This document shows, piece by piece, positions 15,717-22,319 of a stretch of 29,013 nucleotides of DNA; the first letter of the stretch is position 1; the number at the start of each line of letters is the position of its first letter. The stretch spans positions 1 through 29,013 of the IMG/VR virus record IMGVR_UViG_3300037487_000907; one strand, given 5' to 3'. Below the pieces are notes generated by a model. The model was given only the letters and a program-made list of their open reading frames with translations. It was not told where the DNA came from and ran no database searches. Source of the DNA: a virus. Both the position numbers and the translations under genes were made by a program.

Positions 15717-16529
15717 CTATCCGGGCAAAAAGTCGTATCGGATGATCGCCTGATTGGGTAGTGCCCGCGGCGTACCCACGGGGGTCTTGTTCACGGCGGC
15801 CTTGAATTTCGTTACCGTCACCCGCGCAACGTGCGGGTGCTCGGTCACCAGATAGGTCGGGTGGCACAGGTAGTGGACCGTGAGCCGATCGCCCGTCTCG
15901 GGCCGGTGCTCCTCGTAAAACCAGATTTCGCCGTCCTCGAGGTAGTAATCCACCCCGATCTGATAAACCTGGGTGTTGCTCCGCACCATGTTGATCGCCG
16001 TGATCAGATACCGGGTGGGCAATTTGTTTCCCGACGGCATTTCTCTCAGCTCGGCATAGACGATCTGGGCATCCAGGCATACCAGCTTATCGTAAAACCC
16101 GAGCATGTTTTCCGCGCGGACCGTGATCTGCATGGTGCCGGCCATCCAATTGCCCAGCTTATCCCAGGGGCGATATTCGGCCTGGATCGAGGTCGCGATC
16201 CCGCGAATCACCATGGCGCTGGTAGCGGTCACGATTTTTTCCTGCACCTCGGTCAGGGTCCCGATCTGCGCTTGCGGCTGGGGTACGCTCCCGCCGAAAT
16301 AGATCCACCCGCCTCCGTTGCACAGCGGGCAATTGGGATCTGCTGTTTTGGTTTGCGTCGCCACCGACTCACAAGGGCACATCGTCGCCCGCGTCCACGC
16401 GTATTGATACCCTTTGGTCTCGATCAACATGTCGAACGACTCGGCCTTGAAGTCGGCGCGATTGCCGCTCTCTTTCGCCCCGTAGGGCACCCCGAGCACT
16501 GGAACCGCTGGCATTGTGATCGTCGGCAT
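15717..16529 (-). CDS. Neck protein with a four-Cys zinc-knuckle-like motif
   Basis: The start is ATG 16529, one base after the stop of the previous gene, with a GGTGG stretch upstream; a TTG at 16544 would add five residues inside the previous gene and is less likely. The product is 270 residues. Residues 51-70 hold CPC, then CPLC followed by NGGGWIY, a four-Cys arrangement that probably binds a metal. From memory, similar motifs occur in head-tail connector proteins of several myophages. The rest is beta-rich: strands AGTMQITVRAENML, KLPTRYLITAINMV and DRLTVHYLCHPTYLV, with short helices. The position in the connector block supports a neck role. The domain meaning of the Cys motif is inference. 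Confidence 0.65.
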   Translation of the reverse strand: MPTITMPAVPVLGVPYGAKESGNRADFKAESFDMLIETKGYQYAWTRATMCPCESVATQTKTADPNCPLCNGGGWIYFGGSVPQPQAQIGTLTEVQEKIVTATSAMVIRGIATSIQAEYRPWDKLGNWMAGTMQITVRAENMLGFYDKLVCLDAQIVYAELREMPSGNKLPTRYLITAINMVRSNTQVYQIGVDYYLEDGEIWFYEEHRPETGDRLTVHYLCHPTYLVTEHPHVARVTVTKFKAAVNKTPVGTPRALPNQAIIRYDFLPG

Positions 16530-16530
16530 G

Positions 16531-17553
16531 TTACGCCACCACAAACCCTATTCCATGGTACGCCTTGCGCATTTCTGGGAGCATGTCCTTGATTTCCTTC
16601 AAGTATTGCAAAATTCTGGCCCCGTACCCCGCGTTAGTCGCGCTGGAAGTAGTTGATATTGCTTGAGAAAGTCCGTCAATGGAAAGTGACTGGCTGGCAA
16701 TTCCGGCCCCAGCAATGAGGTCTCCGGCGATATTGAGCGGGCCCATGGCCGCGTACATTCCGATCAGGTGCCGGATATTCTCCGGGACCTCGCCCGGGGC
16801 GAAGCCAGCGGTATAGGTCACGCGCCACGCGTGCGGGATACGCCGCACGAGGTTGCGGGCCCACGGGTAGGCCCCCGCGCCCGAGAAAAGCAAGACGCTG
16901 CCCGCATCCAGCGCCGGAGGCACGATCTGGATCACCCCGAATTGCTGGTCGAGCAAAATATCGTCCCCGGTGAATGTCTGCACCAGGCTATTGGCCGGCA
17001 TCACCAGCTTCACGGACGTGATGCTCTGCACCGGCTTTTCTTTGGTTTTGATCCACATATACTCCCGGTAGTCATCGGGGATCAGATCGTGCGCCTCGTC
17101 CGTGATTTCCTTGCTTCGGATCATGATGTCGAGCTTTTTTTCGACCGTATCCACCGCCGAGCGCAGATAGAATTCCATCATGGAATCCGGGTACGGCGAG
17201 CCAAAATCGTCGGTCAGGTTCACACCCCACAGGTAATTGATCTTCAATTCCTTCACCGACATGATGTCCAGGGCCGCGTCCAGGGTGCCCTGGAAAGCCG
17301 CAGTAGGCTCCGACTCGATCCCCGAGCCCTCATTGAGGTAGGCCGACTTGTACCAGAAATCCGCGTCCCCGTAAAAATCGGTGAAATCATACTGGGTCAG
17401 GTATTTGTGCAACACCGGCCTGGAGTGGGGCTCGCTGATCTCCACGTATTCCCCGGTCAGCCCATCGGTGGATCGGTAAATTTTTATGTGAGTCCAGGCC
17501 GCGATTACCGCCTGGAGGTCCTCGATTGCCATCTGGATCACGATCGACGCCAT
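16531..17553 (-). CDS. Head-tail connector protein with N-terminal fibronectin-III-like domain
   Basis: This 340-residue protein starts at ATG 17553 with AAAGGG about 8 nt upstream. Residues about 15-90 fit a fibronectin type III fold: strand IKIYRSTDGLTGEYVEIS, then TQYDFTDFYGDADFWYKSAY and a final NEGSGIESEPTAAF. The next part has a helical SMMEFYLRSAVDTVEKKLDI segment, then strands TSVKLVMPANSLVQTF and FGVIQIVPPAL, and a YTAGFAPGEVPENIRHLIGM segment characteristic of connector proteins that stack on the portal. The C-terminus holds an Ala/Ser-rich loop and a helix ending in LPEMRKAYHG. Its place upstream of the other neck genes fits a role as the adaptor closest to the portal. The Fn3-like part probably faces outwards. 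Confidence 0.7.
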   Translation of the reverse strand: MASIVIQMAIEDLQAVIAAWTHIKIYRSTDGLTGEYVEISEPHSRPVLHKYLTQYDFTDFYGDADFWYKSAYLNEGSGIESEPTAAFQGTLDAALDIMSVKELKINYLWGVNLTDDFGSPYPDSMMEFYLRSAVDTVEKKLDIMIRSKEITDEAHDLIPDDYREYMWIKTKEKPVQSITSVKLVMPANSLVQTFTGDDILLDQQFGVIQIVPPALDAGSVLLFSGAGAYPWARNLVRRIPHAWRVTYTAGFAPGEVPENIRHLIGMYAAMGPLNIAGDLIAGAGIASQSLSIDGLSQAISTTSSATNAGYGARILQYLKEIKDMLPEMRKAYHGIGFVVA

Positions 17554-17617
17554 CGCCTGGCCCTTTCTCTGGTGGTGCTACCCACTATCTTGCCGCAAAT
17601 GCTGGAAATTGGAAAGA

Positions 17618-17995
17618 CTAGGGCTCTTTGAAACATTCTCGCAAATCCCACTCATCGATCAGCGGAATGGTGGGCACCACGCGAATGGTCATGAGCCCGA
17701 TAGGCGGAAGGGAAAAATGCCGCAAAATATCGCCCTGGCCCTTTATCAGCCCAGCCGTTTGCGTCTCAATATTATCCAGGCGGGTATCCATGGCCTGGAA
17801 TTGCTGCTCGAGGACAAGGGCGAGCTGCTGGGTCTGGGCGCAGATACCTTTCCAGGGGGTCAGCGCCTTGGCCTGGTCGGGCCCCTGCTGGCTAATAAAC
17901 TTCTGGGCCAGGCTTGCGGACAACAATCCGATAAACAACCCGAGCAATACGCCTACCAGCTCACCCCACCCAAAACGCTTGACGATAATGGTCAT
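17618..17995 (-). CDS. Membrane-anchored protein with coiled coil, unknown function
   Basis: This 125-residue protein starts at ATG 17995, overlapping the previous stop as ATGA, with AAAGGGG 6 nt upstream. Residues 10-30 are one hydrophobic segment with Gly spacing (ELVGVLLGLFIGLLSASLA), preceded by basic KRF, so it may be an uncleaved signal anchor. Residues about 52-90 look like an amphipathic helix or coiled coil (QQLALVLEQQFQAMDTRLDN), and the end is a short Pro-containing segment. The family is not recognised. The size and topology (one N-terminal anchor and a helical body) resemble inner-membrane spanins or holin-associated proteins, but no endolysin or outer-membrane partner is visible nearby. 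It is the last gene of a tight four-gene cassette. Confidence 0.7.
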   Translation of the reverse strand: MTIIVKRFGWGELVGVLLGLFIGLLSASLAQKFISQQGPDQAKALTPWKGICAQTQQLALVLEQQFQAMDTRLDNIETQTAGLIKGQGDILRHFSLPPIGLMTIRVVPTIPLIDEWDLRECFKEP

Positions 17996-18195
17996 GATTT
18001 GCCCCTTTCTAGGCTAGCTCCCAATTCCCCCGAGGGTTCCTGCATCAATTCCCGAAAAGATCGGATTTCATCAAGCATGGATTCGAAAACCGCTTGCAGC
18101 AAATCAAACTGCTCTAGCATGCCTCTATTATCCCATAGTGGGCTGTACTCTGCGCTGTATCGCGGGGTGGGGGTAGCGTCGGTTTCAATGTCCAT
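17992..18195 (-). CDS. Small acidic protein, unknown function
   Basis: This 67-residue protein starts at ATG 18195 with AAAGGTG about 8 nt upstream and overlaps the next gene as ATGA. It has a polar N-terminus with many acidic and aromatic residues (DATPTPRYSAEYSPLWDN), followed by an amphipathic helix (MLEQFDLLQAVFESMLDEIR) and a polar end. There is no membrane segment, Cys pair or recognisable motif. It is three bases away from one membrane-anchored protein gene and overlaps another, so it is probably made together with them and could be a soluble partner. I cannot assign a function. Confidence 0.6.
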   Translation of the reverse strand: MDIETDATPTPRYSAEYSPLWDNRGMLEQFDLLQAVFESMLDEIRSFRELMQEPSGELGASLERGKS

Positions 18196-18198
18196 GGC

Positions 18199-18675
18199 CT
18201 ACGCACCTTTCCGTAAATCTGCCCGGATTTCTTGGATCACCTCTGTTTTTATTTTGCGGTATCCCTCATCCAGCCGTTGAAATATCACTGGCTTCAATCC
18301 GCGCACCTCTTCTTTTACATAATCGACGACGTTGAATAGGGCATCCACCTTGCGCCCGCGGGTGGCTTCCATGGCCGCGTCATCCCGGACAAACTGCTCC
18401 CATCTGTCCCGGATTTTTTCGATCCCGTCCTCGAGCCGCTTCAACGCGCCATTCTCCCGCAATTCGCATTCTCTTCGCGCTTCGATCGTATCCTGCGCGC
18501 TTTTTCGGAGCGCCTCTATCTGCATGGTGTACTCGCTCCGGAGCACCTCGAACCGTTGCGCGTCGTGGTCTCGATAGCTCTTGAGCAATTGCCGGAAAAG
18601 GATACCAATCACCGTTGTGGTTACGGCGAAACTACCCACCACGGCCGTGATCAGAGTGCGCGTTTCACTGTCCAC
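18199..18675 (-). CDS. Membrane-anchored helical protein, unknown function
   Basis: This 158-residue protein starts at a GTG at 18675 with AAGGGG 6 nt upstream. The start lies within the last codons of the receiver-domain gene (11-bp overlap), so the two are probably translationally coupled. Residues about 8-27 form one transmembrane segment (ITAVVGSFAVTTTVIGILF). The remaining 130 residues are highly charged helix with heptad-like spacing (EALRKSAQDTIEARRECELR, then LEDGIEKIRDRWEQFV), ending in a basic helix. A single Cys sits at about 70. The topology suggests a membrane anchor with a long cytoplasmic or periplasmic coiled coil. It could be a spanin-like lysis protein or a signalling partner of the receiver protein. 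The family is not recognised. Confidence 0.7.
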   Translation of the reverse strand: MDSETRTLITAVVGSFAVTTTVIGILFRQLLKSYRDHDAQRFEVLRSEYTMQIEALRKSAQDTIEARRECELRENGALKRLEDGIEKIRDRWEQFVRDDAAMEATRGRKVDALFNVVDYVKEEVRGLKPVIFQRLDEGYRKIKTEVIQEIRADLRKGA

Positions 18676-19075
18676 TGGTAGCCCCTTCTAGCCCGAGTAG
18701 GGCTCGTATTTTAGGTAGCAGTAAAGCCAGCGGACATACGGGCTTTTCTAGCCAGTCGTTAATTTCTTCCCGCATGAGGGTCATTTCGATATCCACCCCC
18801 AGAATAGGGGCGAATACTATGATCGGCAATTGCACCGGGGTGATTACCAGCGTCCGCCGAATATATCGGATCAAGTGCCAATCCCCCGCTTTTGCGATTT
18901 CGAAATCCACCAAAAATAAATCAATAGGAGGCCCGGCCTCGATAAGCTGGGTCAACGCCCCTACCGTTGATTGGGTGGTAATTGCGCAAAAAGCATTTTC
19001 GCGCAGGTATTCCGCAAAATTGTGGAGTACCGAGCGATCGGTATCCGCGATCAGGATTCTATTTTTCGCGCGCAT
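18665..19075 (-). CDS. Stand-alone response-regulator receiver (REC) domain protein
   Basis: The start is ATG 19075, where the receiver fold begins (MRAKNRILIADTD); the open frame reaching 19279 runs through the previous gene and is rejected. The product is 136 residues, one REC domain with no output domain. The visible receiver features are an acidic pocket at D11 and D13, a phosphoacceptor position at D57 in IDLFLVDFEI, and the conserved Lys as K111 in DWLEKPV. The usual Thr/Ser after beta-4 (LPIIVFAPI) is Ala89, so switching may be weak or phosphorylation-independent. No Shine-Dalgarno sequence is visible before the ATG. It is the first gene of a four-gene cassette and overlaps the membrane-anchored gene. 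A stand-alone REC gene inside a virion operon is unusual. Confidence 0.8.
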   Translation of the reverse strand: MRAKNRILIADTDRSVLHNFAEYLRENAFCAITTQSTVGALTQLIEAGPPIDLFLVDFEIAKAGDWHLIRYIRRTLVITPVQLPIIVFAPILGVDIEMTLMREEINDWLEKPVCPLALLLPKIRALLGLEGATSGQ

Positions 19076-19112
19076 GTAAATATGGTAGCCGGATTGACTG
19101 GGATAGGGAAGA

Positions 19113-19436
19113 TTAACCGCGCCGCAGAAATGCCACCAGCTCCACGTCCGAGGTTGCGCTTTCCGTGCCTGCGCTTTGCAGCCAGACCTCTCGGCACTCG
19201 GCCGGGCCCTCCCAGCCATCGATAAACGAGGTCTCGGAGGGTACGGGCACCAGCACGTAGTTTTCGCCCGCGGTAGCATCCTCTTCCGTGAAAAATACCA
19301 TTACATCATTATCCGCCGCGCGGATTTTCAGGTATTTCGCCACGGACCCAAAACGGTGATTCGTCGGCTCGGAGTTAGACAGGCCGTCAATCCGATATAC
19401 GTGGGGCCATCCACCTCTCGACTCCATGATACTCAT
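19113..19436 (-). CDS. Small beta-rich virion-region protein of unknown function
   Basis: This 107-residue protein starts at ATG 19436 with AAAGGCGG about 6 nt upstream; another ATG three codons later is possible. It is almost entirely beta strands: VAKYLKIRAADNDVMVFFTE, ENYVLVPVPSETSFID, CREVWLQSAG and a C-terminal SDVELVAFLRRG. This looks like a compact jelly-roll or beta-barrel unit of the kind found in head decoration and tail accessory proteins. It follows the two 115-residue paralogues in the probable surface-protein block, at 18 bp distance. The exact role is unknown. Confidence 0.65.
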   Translation of the reverse strand: MSIMESRGGWPHVYRIDGLSNSEPTNHRFGSVAKYLKIRAADNDVMVFFTEEDATAGENYVLVPVPSETSFIDGWEGPAECREVWLQSAGTESATSDVELVAFLRRG

Positions 19437-19454
19437 GATCTACCGCCTTTCTGA

Positions 19455-19802
19455 TCAGGCCGCGCCGTCGCCCACCTGGCCCTTGAGCTTCCCGAGAATC
19501 AGGATGTCCAACTCGGCGCTGGTGCTCGGGCCCGTGATCGTGAATCCGGTAGTGAGCCGCACATTGCGGGCCAGCGTCGCCTCATTGGCGGGATTGGTAT
19601 GGTTGTGGATGATCAGCGCGTAATCCGCGTCCGCCATGTCCTGGAGGCCCTGATCCGCGAAAACGATCACCCCGTCCGCCGGCATGGGAATCATGAGGAC
19701 CTGTCCCGACAGACCTGTTTGCGCCGTACCCACAATTGTGGGCATCCCTTGATCCTTGCAAAACGGGATGAAATCCCGTGCCTTCTTGACTGAGTTACTC
19801 AT
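19455..19802 (-). CDS. Tandem paralogue B, probable virion surface or decoration protein
   Basis: The start is ATG 19802 (MSNSVKKARDFIPFCKDQG), with AAAGGTG about 9 nt upstream; the longer open frame overlaps the neighbouring gene in another reading frame and is rejected. The 115-residue product matches the preceding gene along its whole length: IPFC.DQG.PT near the start, QTGLS, a DMAD(A/G)DYAL.I.NHT(N/D)PA segment, RLTTGFTIT and the shared end LDIL..GKLKGQVGDG.A. This is a tandem duplication that has diverged. The pattern is beta-rich and fits a capsid decoration or small surface protein, an inference from the position after the head genes and from size. No catalytic motif is visible. Confidence 0.75.
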   Translation of the reverse strand: MSNSVKKARDFIPFCKDQGMPTIVGTAQTGLSGQVLMIPMPADGVIVFADQGLQDMADADYALIIHNHTNPANEATLARNVRLTTGFTITGPSTSAELDILILGKLKGQVGDGAA

Positions 19803-19821
19803 GGTCTTGCACCTTTCTGGA

Positions 19822-20169
19822 TCAAGCGGGCCCGTCGCCCACCTGCCCCTTAAGTTTTCCGACCACCAGAATATCCAGCACATCGGCCGCATCCGTGTTG
19901 GTGATGGTAAATCCCGTGGTCAATCGATCCACGCGTGCCACCAGCGCCTCGTCCGCCGGGTCCGTGTGATTCTGGATGAAAAGAGCGTAGTCACCATCCG
20001 CCATGTCCGCCAGCCCGAAAGTCGCGAAAGTGATCACGCCCGCCACCGGCATGGTGGTGAGGATCGTTTGAAACGAAAGTCCCGTCTGCGAGGCACCCAG
20101 AAAAGTGGGAATGCCCTGATCCTGGCAAAACGGGATTGAGTCATGCGCCTGTTTCGCTAGATTGCCCAT
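19822..20169 (-). CDS. Tandem paralogue A, probable virion surface or decoration protein
   Basis: The chosen start is ATG 20169 (MGNLAKQAHDSIPFCQDQG), which has GGAGGG 6 nt upstream; the ATG two codons earlier touches that site and is unlikely. This gives 115 residues, the same length as the downstream paralogue. Shared features are the SIPFC/FIPFC box, the QTGLSFQTILTTMPVAGVI strand pair, the DYALFIQNHTDPADE segment and the C-terminal LDILVVGKLKGQVGDG. A 19-bp spacer separates the two copies. Two similar small proteins can form mixed oligomers or decorate different capsid sites; which applies here cannot be told from sequence. Confidence 0.75.
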   Translation of the reverse strand: MGNLAKQAHDSIPFCQDQGIPTFLGASQTGLSFQTILTTMPVAGVITFATFGLADMADGDYALFIQNHTDPADEALVARVDRLTTGFTITNTDAADVLDILVVGKLKGQVGDGPA

Positions 20170-20215
20170 GATCATCCCTCCGGCTGGAGTACCCAGCCCT
20201 TGAATGGTTGCTCTG

Positions 20216-20608
20216 TCACCTGCCCTTGGGCCTCCCAGGGCCCCTCTTGTAGCTCGACGAGGGCTCGGGCAGGGGTGCCGGCTTCGGGGCCTCCACGGGC
20301 AACGGAGCGGGCTCGAACGCCGCTTCTGCTGCCCCCGAGGGAATCAGCTCGGGTCCGGGTCCAGGCATGGGGGCCGGAACTTCGACCATGGGCTCGGTGG
20401 GCACCTTGGGCTTTTGCTCCGCTTCCGGCTCTGGCTCCGCCTCCGCGGGTTGGCGGTACATTTTCCAGGCAACCTTGTCTTTCATGAGGCGCCTGGCGTG
20501 CTCGGGCGCGACCCCGTGGGCGATCCCTTTGGGGTCGATCTCGTAAACGTGCCCTTGCACCTTCACGGATGTCCCGCGCGCATGCAGGTAAGTATTTTTG
20601 AGGTCCAT
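20216..20608 (-). CDS. Pro-rich protein with C-terminal AT-hook-like motif
   Basis: This 130-residue protein starts at ATG 20608 with AAAGGGAG upstream. Residues 1-50 form a small beta-rich head (GTSVKVQGHVYEIDPKGIAH, then a helix EHARRLMKDKVAW). Residues 53-118 are a disordered linker dominated by Pro, Ala and Glu (AEPEPEAEQKPKVP and similar). The last residues read YKRGPGRPKGR, a basic GRP core flanked by Lys and Arg as in AT-hook motifs that bind the DNA minor groove. It lies between the duplicated-domain protein and the tandem paralogues. A virion protein with a DNA-binding tail could contact packaged DNA, but the motif is short and could also be a chance basic tail. The family is not recognised. 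Confidence 0.65.
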   Translation of the reverse strand: MDLKNTYLHARGTSVKVQGHVYEIDPKGIAHGVAPEHARRLMKDKVAWKMYRQPAEAEPEPEAEQKPKVPTEPMVEVPAPMPGPGPELIPSGAAEAAFEPAPLPVEAPKPAPLPEPSSSYKRGPGRPKGR

Positions 20609-20633
20609 CGCTATGCTCCCTTTCCTGGACCTA

Positions 20634-22304
20634 TCAAGTCAGGCCCATCTGGATGATTGCGTCGAGAATTTTGATCCCGTTGTAGGTGTGAGCACTCGAA
20701 TTCACGCCTGAAGTGCTCACGCCCGTGGCGATCGTCACGTCGGCATCGATCGTCCCGTCCAGCCGCACCAGCACCACCTCGGCGGCCGCCGCCAAATCCA
20801 CCGGCGTACCGATCAGGTTGCCCAAGCCAACGATTACGTGATCGTCATCACCCGATCCAGCGGATAGACTAATTACCACGCTTGAAACAGTTTTGAAAAT
20901 CTTGGTACCGGTCAAGCTCTTTCCGTTACCCGCACCGTCCGGGCTCATGGTCTCCACCACTGCCCGACCGTTTATGTCCAGGCCAGTTACCGTGATCGTG
21001 CCCGTAGTGGAATTGTCCCCATCGGTGAGCGTGATCACGATATTTCTTGGCACGTCTGGCTGGGCCGCGATGACGAGCGTACCATCATCCCAGTCCACTG
21101 ACTCCACGATCCGATCATCATCTACCAGGATCGGAGCGCCCAGAGACAGCGGGAAAGCCGCTGCTCCGGATAGGAGCGCAGTCAGCACCCCGCGCTCCGC
21201 TACCGTCACCGCCACCCGTCCAGCCGCCTGCTCGGTGGTCAGCCAGACTTTCTCTGCATGCGAGGGGAGGTGGGTCAGCTCATCGGCGGTCAAGCAATTC
21301 TTCTCGTGATTGGCTGTAACCCAGGACACCTCGTCCGCCGCAGGCAAACAGAAAGCCAGGACGTTTGTTCCCAGGAAAGCCTTTTCCGCCACCGTCGGGA
21401 TGTTATCGACCGAGATGTTTCCGCCGGTCCCGGTAACATAGGCTTCCAGCCGCTTGACGCCGTTGTACACCAGGGTCGAAACGTTCACGCCAGACAGACT
21501 CACGCCCGCCGCCAGCGTCGGAGCCGCCACCACTGCCCCGTTGAAAACCACCGAATGGACCTGATTGGTGTTGCTGATATTGGTGGGTAAACCGATCAGG
21601 TTCCCGGTACCGATCACGATCAGATCCGCGCCCGTCTCGCCCGACGTTCCCGAAATCACGCAAGAGACAATCGAGGCGAAAATCTTGGTTCCCGTGAGCG
21701 TCTTTCCAGTCCCGTTACCCGCCGGGCTCATGACTTCCACCACCGGCACGGCATTGCGATCGAGTCCGGTGATAGTCAGGGTCCCCGTGACCGAATTGTC
21801 CGCGTCGGTCAACGTCGCCGTGACGTTTCTGGGGACATCCGGTTGCTGGGCGATCGAGAGTGCTCCAGCCGCCCACGCCGCCGAAACCACGATCCGATCC
21901 ACGTCCGCAAGGGCTGGGGTACCCAGATTGGCATAAGCCGCGTCCTGGTCGCCGACCATGCCCTCCAGAAATTCCTTTTCTGCTCCCGTGGGCACCCGCG
22001 CATATTCCGCGTCAGTCAGCGCGTGATTGGCAACATTGGCCTCGAGCCACGATGCTTCATCCGTATCCACGCCGACATGAGTCGCCGCTTGCTGGGTAGT
22101 GACCCATGAGGCCTCGGTCGCAGTGACCCCGGTCAGGTCGTTTGTCTCCTGCCCCGTGAGCCACAATTTTTCTGCATGCGACGGGATGTCGTCCACGTCG
22201 ATGTCATTGACGGCTGCCCCCGACTCCAGGAATTCCTTTTCAGCCGCGGTTGGAATCCGCGCCTTTTCCTCCTGGGAAAGGGTGCATTGTAATTGATTCG
22301 CCAT
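20634..22304 (-). CDS. Virion surface protein with two copies of a beta domain and AEK-x-(F/W)-L repeats
   Basis: This 556-residue protein starts at ATG 22304 with AAAGGTGG upstream. Residues about 127-290 and 388-550 are two copies of the same beta-rich domain, marked by QPDVPRN, a TLTD.DNS.TGT strand, MSP.G...GK(T/S)LTGTKIF and GNLIG.P. Before each copy lie short helical repeats with a core such as AEKEFLE, AEKLWLT, DEASWLE or AEKVWLT, spaced about 19-26 residues. The next gene downstream has one copy of the same domain. The layout of adhesive-looking beta domains on helical linkers fits a head fibre, head decoration or tail surface protein. It is in the block after the capsid protein gene, which favours the head. 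Function is inferred. Confidence 0.8.
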   Translation of the reverse strand: MANQLQCTLSQEEKARIPTAAEKEFLESGAAVNDIDVDDIPSHAEKLWLTGQETNDLTGVTATEASWVTTQQAATHVGVDTDEASWLEANVANHALTDAEYARVPTGAEKEFLEGMVGDQDAAYANLGTPALADVDRIVVSAAWAAGALSIAQQPDVPRNVTATLTDADNSVTGTLTITGLDRNAVPVVEVMSPAGNGTGKTLTGTKIFASIVSCVISGTSGETGADLIVIGTGNLIGLPTNISNTNQVHSVVFNGAVVAAPTLAAGVSLSGVNVSTLVYNGVKRLEAYVTGTGGNISVDNIPTVAEKAFLGTNVLAFCLPAADEVSWVTANHEKNCLTADELTHLPSHAEKVWLTTEQAAGRVAVTVAERGVLTALLSGAAAFPLSLGAPILVDDDRIVESVDWDDGTLVIAAQPDVPRNIVITLTDGDNSTTGTITVTGLDINGRAVVETMSPDGAGNGKSLTGTKIFKTVSSVVISLSAGSGDDDHVIVGLGNLIGTPVDLAAAAEVVLVRLDGTIDADVTIATGVSTSGVNSSAHTYNGIKILDAIIQMGLT

Positions 22305-22319
22305 CTAGCGCCACCTTTC

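Noticed and set aside
15709-16080. N-terminal extension of the connector gene
   Set aside because: It lies in another frame of the zinc-knuckle neck gene, and the ATG at 15708 has its own TAGGAG site.
17618-18675. Lysis cassette (holin/spanin) assignment for the two membrane-anchored proteins
   Set aside because: Topology fits loosely, but there is no endolysin, no lipoprotein outer spanin and no dual-start motif nearby, so the function is left open.
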